Source of the DNA: DASRHT01 sp035650355
Lineage (GTDB): Bacteria > Chloroflexota > Ktedonobacteria > Ktedonobacterales > Ktedonobacteraceae
DNA length: 64,000 nucleotides
Direction: 5' to 3'
NCBI GenBank assembly: GCA_035650355.1
Contig: DASRHT010000014.1
Span: 1 to 64,000, forward strand
This document shows, piece by piece, positions 1 through 9,300 of the stretch. The notes beneath the pieces were generated by a model. That model saw only the letters and a program-made list of their open reading frames with translations, was not told the origin of the DNA and searched no databases. How positions within the stretch are numbered: the stretch's first letter is position 1; every line of letters starts with the position of its first letter. The position numbers and the translations under genes are program-made.

Positions 1-42
1 TGTTCTTCAGAAAAGAGCATGTGTCCTTCCCTTATGGTTGCC

Positions 43-71
43 CAGCCCGATCCGCTTCTGGAGCTGGGCTG
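43..71 (+). other. weak leader hairpin upstream of first gene
   Basis: CAGCCC (43-48) can pair with GGGCTG (66-71). The hairpin is followed by a T-rich stretch and then the AAAGGAGG ribosome binding site of the next gene. On its own it is weak. It is listed because the genes at 2473, 3373 and 3918 have the same arrangement of hairpin, T-rich stretch and Shine-Dalgarno. Bases 31-50 also resemble the GGTTGCCC repeat unit found at 53.7 kb. Confidence 0.35.
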
Positions 72-109
72 TTGTTTATTGTTGTTCAGTTTTTACAAAA
101 GGAGGCCCC

Positions 110-640
110 ATGGAAATCACTGCTCATCGTTTTCATTTTGCTCTCTCGGTTCAGGCGGCACGGGCCATCGGGGCAGAGCCACGGAGGTGCTGGCGTAATG
201 CCTTGCTCTCTATCATGTTGCTGCCGGAAATCTTTGCGGATGGCCGCTATGTCGAAGGCTGGCTGGTTGTCCCCAAAGAAACACGTCTCGAAATCGTCGA
301 ACATGGCTGGCTTCAACTCCCTTCCAGGGAACTGGTTGATCCCTCACTAGTGCTCACGGAAAAGCCAGATCAACCAGCGTGCTACTTTGCAGGATATACC
401 CTCTCAAGGAGCCGACTGGCTGCCCTTGCTCCTGGGGGCACCTTGCCGCTGGTGTGCCACTCCATCTATGGCGATGATGGGATGAGCCATCGAGAGTACC
501 GGCACGCCTACACGGCAGCTTGGCAACGAGCGCGCGAGTTGGCCCATAAGCACCAGCTCCCCGAGTCGACCATCAACGAATATCGACGAACCGAAGCGCG
601 AGGCATGACCCTGATCATTGCCACAGAGAACGTGTTGTGA
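110..640 (+). CDS. hypothetical protein (176 aa)
   Basis: I do not recognise a family. The ATG at 110 is chosen because a strong AAAGGAGG lies 4 bases upstream (98-105 region), while earlier in-frame starts lack one. The product is soluble, with no signal peptide or membrane segment, and has a basic C-terminal third rich in Arg and His. It is the first of a run of plus-strand genes (110-5066) that share hairpin leaders and good ribosome binding sites, together with a ComM-like ATPase, a receiver domain and a sigma factor. This suggests a regulatory or mobile-element module. No catalytic motif is visible. Confidence 0.6.
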   Translation: MEITAHRFHFALSVQAARAIGAEPRRCWRNALLSIMLLPEIFADGRYVEGWLVVPKETRLEIVEHGWLQLPSRELVDPSLVLTEKPDQPACYFAGYTLSRSRLAALAPGGTLPLVCHSIYGDDGMSHREYRHAYTAAWQRARELAHKHQLPESTINEYRRTEARGMTLIIATENVL

Positions 641-784
641 TAGGCTCCGCAAAGAGTGAGGTGCTGGTCCCCACCGGACCCAAAACACGGATGACTGGCG
701 CCCTGGTTTAGAGCGTGTGTCAGTTCCACCTCGCTTGCACGTCCCAGTGGAGATATTCCCTTCCCTTACGTCCTTGCCCCTCTC

Positions 785-1284
785 CTAGACGAAGATTGGC
801 TCCCTTCCCGAGCGTGCCACCAGCGCGTCCATCTCCTTGTCATCGGGACGGTGCTCGAACCGGCTGGCCGCATCCAGCACTTTGGGCAGCAGGCGGATAT
901 CGCCGACCGTGTTCAGGAACATCCCTGGCTGGCCCAGGACCCAGTGAACGGCCAGATCAATATCTGGCTGCTCGGTCAGCGTCTCGTACCAGGTGCTATG
1001 GGGGTGCGGGTGCCCTAACCAGGGTTTGTAGGCAATGGACTTGATCGTTTGCACCGCCACATTGCGCTGTTGGCATTGCGCATCGTGATGAAGTTAAAGG
1101 GTAACAGGACCGAGTCAAAGTCGAACCGTTCGAGGCTGCGCCGGTGCGAGGCGGCAATTTGTAATCCGTGGCCTGTGACCCCCATGGCCCCCATCAAGCC
1201 CTGCTGCGTCCAAAGGACAAGGTCGCGATAGCCATAGTGTTCACCTCTCACCTGTGATGTTGTGATCACATTACCACATTTCAC
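785..1284 (-). pseudogene. aldo/keto reductase fragment, frameshifted
   Basis: Two minus-strand reading frames together resemble the C-terminal half of an NADPH-dependent aldo/keto reductase of the type that uses a TIM barrel. The upstream piece (1284 to about 1060) carries GVTGHGLQIAASHRRSLERF and a VLLPFN stretch. The downstream piece (about 1060 to 785) carries QTIKSIAYKPW and ends in the family-like IDLAVHWVLG and LLPKVLDAA segments. The join is out of frame and roughly a dozen residues appear missing between them. The N-terminal half with the catalytic Tyr/Lys is absent. It is a decayed remnant on the opposite strand to its neighbours. Confidence 0.7.
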
Positions 1285-1336
1285 AGGAAAATTGCCGTTC
1301 TTAGTTTTTTAATTGAAACAGAAGGAAACACATCCC

Positions 1337-2373
1337 ATGACACAACACCCAAAACTTCCCATTTCCCAACTGCTGCAAGCAATCGAGCAGCATCTCTCCA
1401 ATCTGGAGCCCCTTTCTCGTGACGAACAGCGACGTCTGGTGCGCATCATGACGTCCCTGTTGGAGAAAGAGGCTCAAACCACACCGTCCCGCTGGTCTGG
1501 CAACGACCTGCAGACGATTCGCGGGCAGGAGCATGTCAAGCGGGCTATGGAAGTGGCTGCTGCCGGGCGCATCCCATCCGGCTGGTTGGCCCTCCAGGGG
1601 CCGGGAAACGCGCACTGGCACAAACGTTCCCAAGTCTTTTGCCGGGTGGGCCAGTGCTCTATCCCTTTCGTGCTCCAGATGTTGGCATCGCCCTGGCCGC
1701 GTTTCAGGGAACGTGTGAGGTTCCTGGCGAAGTTACACTGGCCCATCACGGTGTGCTTTTCCTGGAAGAGTTGTCCGCCTTTCCGCCAGAGCATCTGCGG
1801 GTGGTGCAACAGGCCGTCGAAGCGCATGCGGTCCAGATCCAGGGCGACGAGGAGATGACCTTGCCGGCGCAGTGCTTGCTGATTGCGACGATGCAACCCT
1901 GCCCCTGTGGCTATGATGGCGATCCGATCAGGGAGTGTATCTGTAGCGCCGAGGAGATTACCGCGTTTCAGCGCCGCATCGAGGAGTTCGTGACCGACTG
2001 CTTCGCGATTCATATCGAAGTGCCCCGTGTGGACTCAAAAAACCTGATGAGCCGGCACCCAGGAGAAAGCTCAGCGGAAGTTCGTCAGCGGGTGGAAGCC
2101 GCTCGCGAGCGACAACGCCGCCGCTATGCTGTAACAGCATTCACGGTCAATGACGACCTGCGTTCTCTTGACGACGTCCAGCGCTACTGCGTCATCGATA
2201 CCCCGGGCGAGAAATTGCTGCATGCCGCGCACCAACAATTACATCTGACGCCACGGGAGATGCTGAGCCTGCTCAAAGTGGCCAGAACTATCGCAGACTT
2301 GGCCGGGGCTGACATCATTTTTGCCTCGCATGTGGCCGAAGCCATTCAGTATCGACCTCGCCTTCGCAGATAA
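1337..2373 (+). pseudogene. ComM / Mg-chelatase-like AAA ATPase, frameshifted at Walker A
   Basis: This is a truncated relative of the ComM/YifB and magnesium-chelatase ChlI AAA+ family. The frame from ATG 1337 reads through IRGQEHVKRAMEVAAAG, the usual entry to the ATPase domain. It then loses register near 1580. The continuation is in another frame: LVGPPGAGKRALAQTF (Walker A, with Arg where Thr/Ser is usual), FRAPDVGIAL, GVLFLEEL (Walker B) and the CPCGYDGD Cys motif, ending at 2373. A single one-base change would restore a protein of about 345 aa. Compared with full ComM (about 500 aa) the N-terminal Lon-like domain is missing. It may be a real mutation or a sequencing error. Confidence 0.75.
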
Positions 2374-2409
2374 GAGACCTTCAGGAACGATTCTCTTTCC
2401 TTTCCCATC

Positions 2410-2446
2410 AAGGAGCACGGGCACACAGGCTCGCGCTCCTTTTTTC
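2410..2446 (+). terminator. hairpin with T-tract after ComM-like gene / before next leader
   Basis: AAGGAGC (2410-2416) pairs with GCTCCTT (2435-2441), and a run of T follows immediately. This is a plausible intrinsic terminator for the ComM-like gene. It also sits 30 bases upstream of the next start codon, so it could act as a 5' leader hairpin of that gene. Confidence 0.6.
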
Positions 2447-2472
2447 CTGTTACCCTTCGAAAGGAGCTCGCC

Positions 2473-3213
2473 ATGCGATGTGGATGCACCATGAATTATC
2501 CCGGCTGCACGAGAGGCGAAGCCCTCTTTGCCGCGCTCATCCAGGCCCAGCATCGCCTGAATGCCACACCCAGGGAAGATCGGGAGGAGCAGTGGGCAGC
2601 CTTCTCTCTGGTACGCCTCGCGTACCTTGACCATCTGCACAGTTGGCGACAAGGTGATCTCAGAGTGCGCCACCAGGGAGGTACCTGGCTGGTCGAACAG
2701 CACCGACAGGATCGGTGGCCACTGCAATTCGGTACGAGCAACGAAGCCGAACTGCGACACTGGCTCAGAGAAGGCTTCTGGCGCTATGCCCAACTAGAGG
2801 ACGTGGAGTTACGAGACCGCCTCACCGGATACTATCACAGGCGGCCTTCTCCTGCTTTGCTCTCTGACAGCAGCCAAGCGCCCACGCGTCCGCTGGCTCA
2901 AGTGGTGATGGGACAGCAGTGGGAGCATGCTCGCTCAACTGAGCCGGTGAAGCCAGAGCTGGATTGCAAAACCTGGGTGGCGCTACTCATCGCCGTCCAG
3001 ATTAGTCACGCTTCCCACCCGCTCACGCCGCTTGAGTCCCTCGCGCTACAGCGCAAGGCGGTAGATCTGCTTGTATCGAGCGGGGAGCAGCCGATCAGGG
3101 CGGAGGATATTACCTGGATACAGGCGGTGATGGAGGAAGCGGCACATCTGTGCGAAATGCAGCAACAGGCCATCGTTGATCTAGAAACCCTGGAGAGGTC
3201 CGATCCCTCATGA
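2473..3213 (+). CDS. hypothetical protein (246 aa)
   Basis: No family recognised. The ATG at 2473 has GAAAGGAG just upstream. The N-terminus has a small Cys cluster (Cys4, Cys6 and Cys12 of the translation). The rest is soluble and alternates charged helical segments. The C-terminal 80 residues look fully helical and end in a region that might form a coiled coil. It lies between the ComM-like gene and a receiver-domain gene on the same strand, with hairpins on both sides, so it may be transcribed as its own unit or controlled by attenuation. Function unknown. Confidence 0.6.
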   Translation: MRCGCTMNYPGCTRGEALFAALIQAQHRLNATPREDREEQWAAFSLVRLAYLDHLHSWRQGDLRVRHQGGTWLVEQHRQDRWPLQFGTSNEAELRHWLREGFWRYAQLEDVELRDRLTGYYHRRPSPALLSDSSQAPTRPLAQVVMGQQWEHARSTEPVKPELDCKTWVALLIAVQISHASHPLTPLESLALQRKAVDLLVSSGEQPIRAEDITWIQAVMEEAAHLCEMQQQAIVDLETLERSDPS

Positions 3214-3315
3214 GCGTTCGTTTCTTTTATCCATCTCAACAGGACGAGTTGTTGTCGTAGGACTCTGCCGCCACGTCGGCAAACACGTCGGCAGAATCCC
3301 AAGTTAGTGATAGCT

Positions 3316-3349
3316 AAAGCCATCGTGCGCAGTATAGCACGGTGGCTTT
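3316..3349 (+). promoter_or_regulatory. 13-bp leader stem-loop before the receiver-domain gene
   Basis: AAAGCCATCGTGC (3316-3328) pairs with GCACGGTGGCTTT (3337-3349) over 13 positions, with one G-U pair and an 8-base loop. GGCCTTTC and an AAGGAAGGA ribosome binding site follow. It could be a terminator/attenuator for upstream transcription or an RNA-stabilising 5' hairpin. Confidence 0.6.
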
Positions 3350-3372
3350 GGCCTTTCAAGGAAGGAACCACT

Positions 3373-3822
3373 GTGAAAAAACGCGTACGATTATTGCCGC
3401 TTCCGCCCAGATCGGAGGATGGAGACTATCGGATTCTCCTCATTGACGATTCCCCCACGATCAGAGAGGTGTATAAGACTTTCCTCCAAAAAGCACTCGG
3501 GGTCAGGGTGACCGCCGTAGGCGGAGACCTCATCGCCGAACTGCGCCAGCTCCTGAGCAACGAGGAACGGTATGATCTCGTGTTCGTTGATATCATACTG
3601 CCGCGCATGAACGGGCTAAAGGTGATCAAGCGGCTTCGCAAGGAGCTTCGTTTCCACCATGTCCCCATCATTGCTATCTCCAGGCGTGATGGTCGCTGGG
3701 ATCGCCTGATAGCACGACTGGCAGGGGCACAAGAATATGTCATCAAGCCGATTCCCCTTCAACAACTGATGGCTCTGACCAGGAAATATCTGGACCTCGA
3801 TCAGGATGCCTGGCTGCGATGA
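3373..3822 (+). CDS. CheY-like response regulator receiver protein (149 aa)
   Basis: A single receiver domain occupies nearly the whole protein. The acidic pair is in RILLIDDSPTIREVY (about residues 20-34). The phosphoacceptor Asp is in LVFVDIILPRMNG (about 74-86). The conserved Ser/Thr is in IIAIS and the Lys in VIKP. No output domain is attached, so it would act by protein contact as CheY/Spo0F-type regulators do. The GTG at 3373 is chosen because AAGGAAGGA precedes it. No histidine kinase is nearby. It is followed within 100 bases by a sigma-factor gene, so a link to control of that factor is possible but unproven. Confidence 0.85.
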   Translation: MKKRVRLLPLPPRSEDGDYRILLIDDSPTIREVYKTFLQKALGVRVTAVGGDLIAELRQLLSNEERYDLVFVDIILPRMNGLKVIKRLRKELRFHHVPIIAISRRDGRWDRLIARLAGAQEYVIKPIPLQQLMALTRKYLDLDQDAWLR

Positions 3823-3861
3823 CAGTCAGGGTGACCATTCGTCCCGCATTGTTGTTTGTCG

Positions 3862-3882
3862 GGCCGCTCATGAGGAGCGGCC
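3862..3882 (+). promoter_or_regulatory. leader stem-loop before the sigma-factor gene
   Basis: GGCCGCTC (3862-3869) and GAGCGGCC (3875-3882) form a perfect 8-bp stem with a 5-base loop, followed by TTTGTC. The ribosome binding site AAGGAGG lies about 25 bases downstream. It may be a weak terminator for the receiver gene or a leader hairpin of the sigma gene. Confidence 0.55.
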
Positions 3883-3917
3883 TTTGTCACTCGTGGAGAG
3901 CAGATGAAGGAGGAGTC

Positions 3918-4802
3918 ATGGCCTCAACACGTCAATTTTTCGAAGGACTCTTTGAGAAAAAAGTTCTGGGGAGACACGTTGCCCAGCACGATCCGGCGTT
4001 ACGCGCATACCTGCGTGATATCCAGCATATTGCGTTGCTTGAGCCTGGTGAGGAAACCCGGTTACTCACCAGGGCGTTACAAGGGGACCAGCAGGCCTGG
4101 CACCGGCTGATCGAAGCCAATCTACGGCTGGTCGTCCTCATTGCGTCTCGCTTTCAATGATGTGGGCTTGCGATGATGGATCTCATTGGCGAAGGGAATC
4201 TGGGGTTGGTGGAAGCGATCCAGCGCTTTGATTTCGCCAAATCCCGCAGACTGACGACCTATGCCAAGTATTGGATTCTCAAAACCATCGCGGCAGCGGC
4301 AGCAGAAAAAACCAAAGTGGTTTCCATGTCAGCCAGTACTGCGCAGAAAATGGAGCGAATCAAGCAAGCGTTTTCAGATCTTTTCCATCAAGGGACGGAG
4401 CCGACGGCAAAAGAGATTGCCAGGGCAGTAGGGTTGCCAGCCAAACAGGTGGCAGAGCTGTTGACTTTGATGCAAGAGCCGGTGAGCCTAGATCAGCACC
4501 GTGAGGACGAAGATCCGCTCGTTGTTGTCCTGGAAGGGCCACCGCTGCTACTCTCAACCGAGATGGCCTCATCGGCTCTGCTGGCAGATGTGATCCAGAT
4601 GATGGAAACGGTCCTGACCGAAGAAGAGCAACAGGTCATCGAGCGCCGCTTTGGGCTGTACGATGGCATCGTCTATAGCTATCACGATATCGCTCGCAAC
4701 CTGTTCCGGCGGACCGGCCAGCGTGCAGACGAGCGGATCAGGCAGTTGGAACGCTCGGCCTTCAAGAAGCTGCGGGCCGCCTTTGAGCGCGAGGAGGCTT
4801 GA
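3918..4802 (+). pseudogene. sigma-70-family factor interrupted by an in-frame TGA
   Basis: This encodes an RNA polymerase sigma factor of the group 2/3 type. Reading from ATG 3918 (SD AAGGAGG), an 80-aa piece carries the region 1.2/2.1-like ending LIEANLRLVVLIASRFQ and then meets TGA at 4158-4160. Without any frame change the sequence goes on as MMDLIGEGNLGLVEAI (region 2.2), RLTTYAKYWI (2.3/2.4), a region 3 with TAKEIARAVGLP, and a region 4 with VIERRFGLYDG. The TGA falls where a Gly (RGRGL in relatives) is usual. One substitution therefore splits an otherwise complete factor of about 294 aa. ATG-ATG at 4173 could restart translation, but I see no ribosome binding site there. Confidence 0.8.
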
Positions 4803-4853
4803 TCAATGCAACGATTTTGGATACACTGGAGAGCAAGGAAAGGAGCGTTTATC

Positions 4854-5066
4854 ATGGCACGACAGATTAACGAGATTCCTAACGGCTCTCTGCTCCAGAT
4901 GCTTCCCAATGGCGATATCTTCATCACTCTGCCCGGTGCAATGATCCCTGTCTACTGTGTGCAGCGAGATAACAAAGTCCGCACCGCCATCTTGCGAGAG
5001 CCGGTGGATGAGGCAACAGCACAGGCTGCTCGCGATTACGTGGCTCGGCACTTGCCGACGAGATGA
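4854..5066 (+). CDS. small hypothetical protein (70 aa)
   Basis: ATG 4854 is preceded by AAGGAAAGGAG with an 8-base gap, which favours it over the in-frame ATG at 4806. The product is a compact 70-residue protein with alternating hydrophobic and polar residues that suggest a small beta-rich fold, and a C-terminal helix rich in Ala and Arg. It follows the sigma-factor gene by 51 bases on the same strand and may be cotranscribed with it. No family recognised. Confidence 0.6.
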   Translation: MARQINEIPNGSLLQMLPNGDIFITLPGAMIPVYCVQRDNKVRTAILREPVDEATAQAARDYVARHLPTR

Positions 5067-5174
5067 GAATCGGCTGTGTGCTTCTTCAGGCCGGATTGGT
5101 TCTTCTTCCTGTCTCAAGGGAGGATGCGAAGAGCGGGAAAAACAGAGGATTTATACCGAGTGTTTGGCATGAAT

Positions 5175-5738
5175 CTATTGTTCTATCCATGCCTGAAGAG
5201 ATTCTGCTTCCTGCGTTATATGGTAGCCATCTTTTGATGGTTCGACGCGATAGACACGTCCCGTTGCGCTATCCAGGCCAATTTGGATGGCGCAGCCCCA
5301 TTCGCAGATCGAGAACAGTCCGCGCGGCCACTGCTCAAAAGGGATGACAAGTTCATTTGATCCCTGTGCTATCTCAGCGCCCAAACGAAGGTCAAGTAGA
5401 GAGCGGCCCTCACAGCGGCTCTGATAATGTTGCACGATTGTTCCGGTAGCATCAGCGAAGCCATCAAGAGCGCCACGAATACCGTAAGCTGGCCCAAAAC
5501 CGCCGTTAGCGATCTCGGTATAGATCATGCGAAGGAAAGGGGGAAGAGCAAAACCAAGAAGCGTTTCTGTCTCCTGCAATTGAACGAGAGAGGCTACGGG
5601 AAACTGGAAATGGGTCCTTCGTGGGTCGTCTGCCGCAATAGCGCTTTCCCATTCGGGGTCACGCAATTCAGCACCGTACCAGCCACGGACCTCACAATAT
5701 CGACGGATCGTCTCTATAAGGCGAGTATCGCTGTCCAT
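5175..5738 (-). CDS. SMI1/KNR4-family-like protein (187 aa)
   Basis: The sequence has the SMI1/KNR4 hallmark of an acidic-polar core: LLGFALPPFLRMIYTEIANG, then GPAYGIRG, and later WPRGLFSICEWGCAIQIGLD. In bacteria this fold is common in immunity proteins against contact-dependent or polymorphic toxins, and also occurs in stand-alone proteins. No toxin gene lies beside it. The start at 5738 is chosen because AAAGGA lies 6 bases upstream. A near-consensus promoter (5791-5819) excludes the much longer reading frame that begins at 5897. Confidence 0.7.
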   Translation of the reverse strand: MDSDTRLIETIRRYCEVRGWYGAELRDPEWESAIAADDPRRTHFQFPVASLVQLQETETLLGFALPPFLRMIYTEIANGGFGPAYGIRGALDGFADATGTIVQHYQSRCEGRSLLDLRLGAEIAQGSNELVIPFEQWPRGLFSICEWGCAIQIGLDSATGRVYRVEPSKDGYHITQEAESLQAWIEQ

Positions 5739-5790
5739 CTTGTGTCCTTTCTCGTTCATGGGAGTTCTCTCAAGGAACCGTTCTCCCTCC

Positions 5791-5819
5791 ATTGTAACGA
5801 ACAAACGATCTAGCGTCAA
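5791..5819 (-). promoter_or_regulatory. sigma-70-type promoter of the SMI1/KNR4-like gene
   Basis: Read on the minus strand, TTGACG (5819-5814) and TACAAT (5796-5791) are separated by exactly 17 bases. The predicted transcript begins about 45 bases before the chosen start codon at 5738. Bases 5820-6123 hold no other feature I can identify. Confidence 0.7.
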
Positions 5820-6123
5820 CACAGGAAAACATTTCCTTTTCACCCGTTTAGCTATCAAATGTGATATTGACTTGTTGTACATCCTCTTCCGTAGCAACAG
5901 GCGTCCACTGGGGCTAACCTGGGCGATCCGGGTTATAGCTCCCAGTTAACTCCCAGACGGTCGGCTTCTGGATTTTCGTTGCATTATGCGAACTTACTGC
6001 TCGTTGAAAGTTTTTCCACCAGCCACGTATATCTGCCCGGCAAGGCAGACAGACATAGATTTGAGAAAAAATGAGAATATGGATTCGTTGTACCTGGTCG
6101 AGAGATCCGTTTTTCTCTAATAG

Positions 6124-6345
6124 CTATAACTCAGGAAGAAGGAAAAGATCGTGCGTTCTCCTTTCAGAATGGTTAGCATTGGGATCATATCCAGCATCCG
6201 CTTTTTCTCCCTCATCAGGCTGAGAAAAGTACCGTGTAAGGGTCCCATCTTGAGCTTCTAACACAATCTCGCCCATGCCTAGATTCCAGCCGATAGTGCG
6301 ATGATTTTTTCGGTAGTCCTGGACCCGAAGGGCCAGTTTATTTAC
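6124..6345 (-). pseudogene. orphan ORF tail downstream of the methylase
   Basis: A minus-strand open frame of about 70 codons ends in TAG at 6124-6126. It overlaps the methylase stop at its 5' end and includes NHRTIGWNLGMGEIVLEAQD followed by an acidic Asp/Glu-rich tail. It has no start codon near its beginning; the first ATG is at 6276 and gives 50 aa. It reads like the 3' end of a gene whose 5' part has been replaced by the methylase gene, or a small coupled ORF. Family not recognised. Confidence 0.35.
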
Positions 6346-9300
6346 GTGCTTATCCCAAAACCTGCTCCTGGTGGGTGAGCCACCGCTGGATCAGCCGGTG
6401 GCGGGTCTAATCGCGTCTGATATGGCTCACCTGTCTCTATCGCTTGCTGCATTGCATCATATGTTTCCAGTATTGCCCGCTTCGTCCGATAGTCCCCATA
6501 CTGCTTCTCATCTTTGCGCTTCACAATTGGGAACGTCTCCATGATATAGTCTACGTCGTCTCGCTCGATTCCATAGAGATGGAAGTAAGCTGCGTCGAGT
6601 TCGCAGCGCAACAGAAAGCGCCGCTCCTCGTCCCAGCAGAATGGAGGACCATCGTAGCCACAATCTTTCGCAAACGGTTCGAGATCCCAGGCTGTATAGG
6701 TGAGTTCGAGGGCACGAGGGAAAATCCAATCACCTAGCTTATAGCTCTTATTCCACATACATATCATAGTGTATTGCTCTGGCGACAAGATAGGAAGCTG
6801 CTTCAGTATGAAAAAGGTCATGTGTGAACCACCAAGCTTCTGCCTGGCAACGTAATCAAATACAAGCGAAGAAGCACAGCAAGCAATATAGACTATGGCA
6901 CAAGGAGCCTTGGAGTGGAGGAGCACTAGAGGTAGAGTATGTCCACAAGGAACCGCAGGGACAATGCAGAAAATAGCAGTTCTAATGTTTGTAGCAGGAG
7001 CGATATCACGGAATGCAAGAAAAGCCTTTCGATTACTAATGATGGTAGGCATATGTGATTCATGAATCCAATAATTAGGTAATGATAACAGGAATGGGTC
7101 TGTATGTTGATGTTCTGTCAATTCGGGTAATTTTCCATTATCAGCTAACTCTTCGGTTGGAGTATCGTATGTACCAAATCGATGATCAAAGTGCCAGATC
7201 ATTTTTCCTTCATGAAGTGGTAGATAACGTTCTCCATTTTTATAGAAGGAGTTTCCTCCAAGCCGCCAGCCATCCTGTTCTAGTTGCTCACGAGTGCGGA
7301 ATAGATGCGAATCATTTGCCATATCAAACATCCTGGAGAATTTGATCCCCCAGGGATTCACTTCTGGCAAGCCTTCTTTGATTAGTACGGGAACGCGCTC
7401 ATAGATAGCTTTTGTTAACAACATATCGCGCTTTGAGCGGAATATTGGACATGTTCGGGTATTGGGATTAAGTAAAGCAATATCATTGGCGGAAAGAGTA
7501 AAATGACGCTGTTCATCTTTCAAGTCCTCGGGTTGGTGGGCAAAGAATATGAAGTCAGCACCTTGAGTTGCTGGACGAGATATACCTGCTATGGTCAGCA
7601 AGCTGAAATTGTATCTGCCATCGACGTCTCGAAAGAGTTTCTTACGGTTCTCAAAGCTGTAGAGTGATACTAAAGATTGTGTGTCTATCAGATCCTGGAA
7701 AAACTTTTTTGTGGTATCATCCGTGGCAATGCCAGATGGCACGATACATCCTAGATAACCACTCGGCTTCAGCAGATGCCGCATCTGCTCGGCAAAAATG
7801 GTGTAGATATTCACGTCTCCCCGACCACATAACGGATAGAGCCCGCAAGCTCGAATGAAATGGCTCTTTCTTTCTGCTTTGCTGTGAGTCGCAAGGAAAA
7901 GAGCGTGAAGGTCGGGATCTTCGTAGCGTAATGTCTCAATCTTGCGGTGCCGCTGAGCGGCGTTCTTTGCATTGGCAATATCTGGACGTATTGCAGCAAA
8001 CCATTCTTTCTCTTGTAGCTTGATGCGCTCCCAGGGCGGATTCCCCAGCACGACATCAAAGCCGCCGGAGCAGCCCGTGTGTTCGTTCTCTGCAATTCCC
8101 TGCTCCGACTTTTTCTGCTCTTTAAATACATCTGGGAATTCCAGATGCCAGTGAAAAAACTGGTACTGTTCAGCCAGGTGCTCAATCTTCTCCCACATGG
8201 CTCGATACGTCTCATTCTTTTTGATGAGTTCTCGTAGAATGCCCTGAGTAAAAGGAAAGTCCTGCTTTCGCGAGTCAATATAGATTTTCGGCCAGAAAAA
8301 CGCAGCGCACCATGCATCGGCTATCAATTTGTTGGTCAGGTAGGTCTTCCGCTGCAACGCGTCTTCGTGGCTCTGCTTGATTGCCAGAGCATCCTGATAG
8401 GATGCGTCATTATGTGCTTGCAGTTCGGCAATGAGGTCTCTCACATCATCCATCGGTTCAATCAGCAGGTGTAACTGTCCGGTAAGCCCACTGCGGTTAC
8501 GCTTGCGATACTCGAAACAGAGCGACCGCTCATCTCCCTCCAAGGGATCAAAAGCGCTATCGGGAATGCCTTGTTCCAGCGACGCCGGAGTTGCTCCTAT
8601 CAGGCTATCTCCGCATTTAATACGATGTTCCAGGAAGATTAGCGTTTTCCCCGGCTCTATGGCCTCAATACTGAGGCTTACCCGACACAATTCAACTGCC
8701 AGCTCATTGCTATCCACGCCATAGATACAGTGGCGCACTACATCTCGCATGGCCGCACACCAGGTTTCTCTATCCGCCTCGACGTTTCCTGCACGCAGGA
8801 AAGCCAGGCGATAGGCAATACGCCGCGCCGCTGCTATCAAAAAATGACCGCTGCCACAGGCCGGGTCACATACCTTCAAGTTGAGAAGTGCTGCCTCTGG
8901 ATCTGGCTGGCGACATGCTTCTGCCAGCACCGGCTCCAGGGCGGAATTTAAAAGACACTCGACCAGTTGGGGAGGAGTATAGAAACTTCCGGTTGTCTTT
9001 CGTAGATGCCCATGTTTCATTTCTAAACGAAATTCGGATGAATCATCCTCTATTACTACCTGGAATTCCAATATCCCTTCATAGATGCCTCCCAGCTCCT
9101 CTGCTCCCATATGCTGAAAATCGACCGGTATCAATCTATCATCTCGCTCAAGGAACGCTAATGAGCGCACGACCTCCAGCAGGCAAGCATTGGTAAGATC
9201 ACACGTTACCAGATCTGCTATTGCCGTTGACTCGAAAAGGAAACCATCAAGCGTCGGAAGCGCAAGATCTGGATAGCCCGGATCTTGGGAAAGCTGTTGC

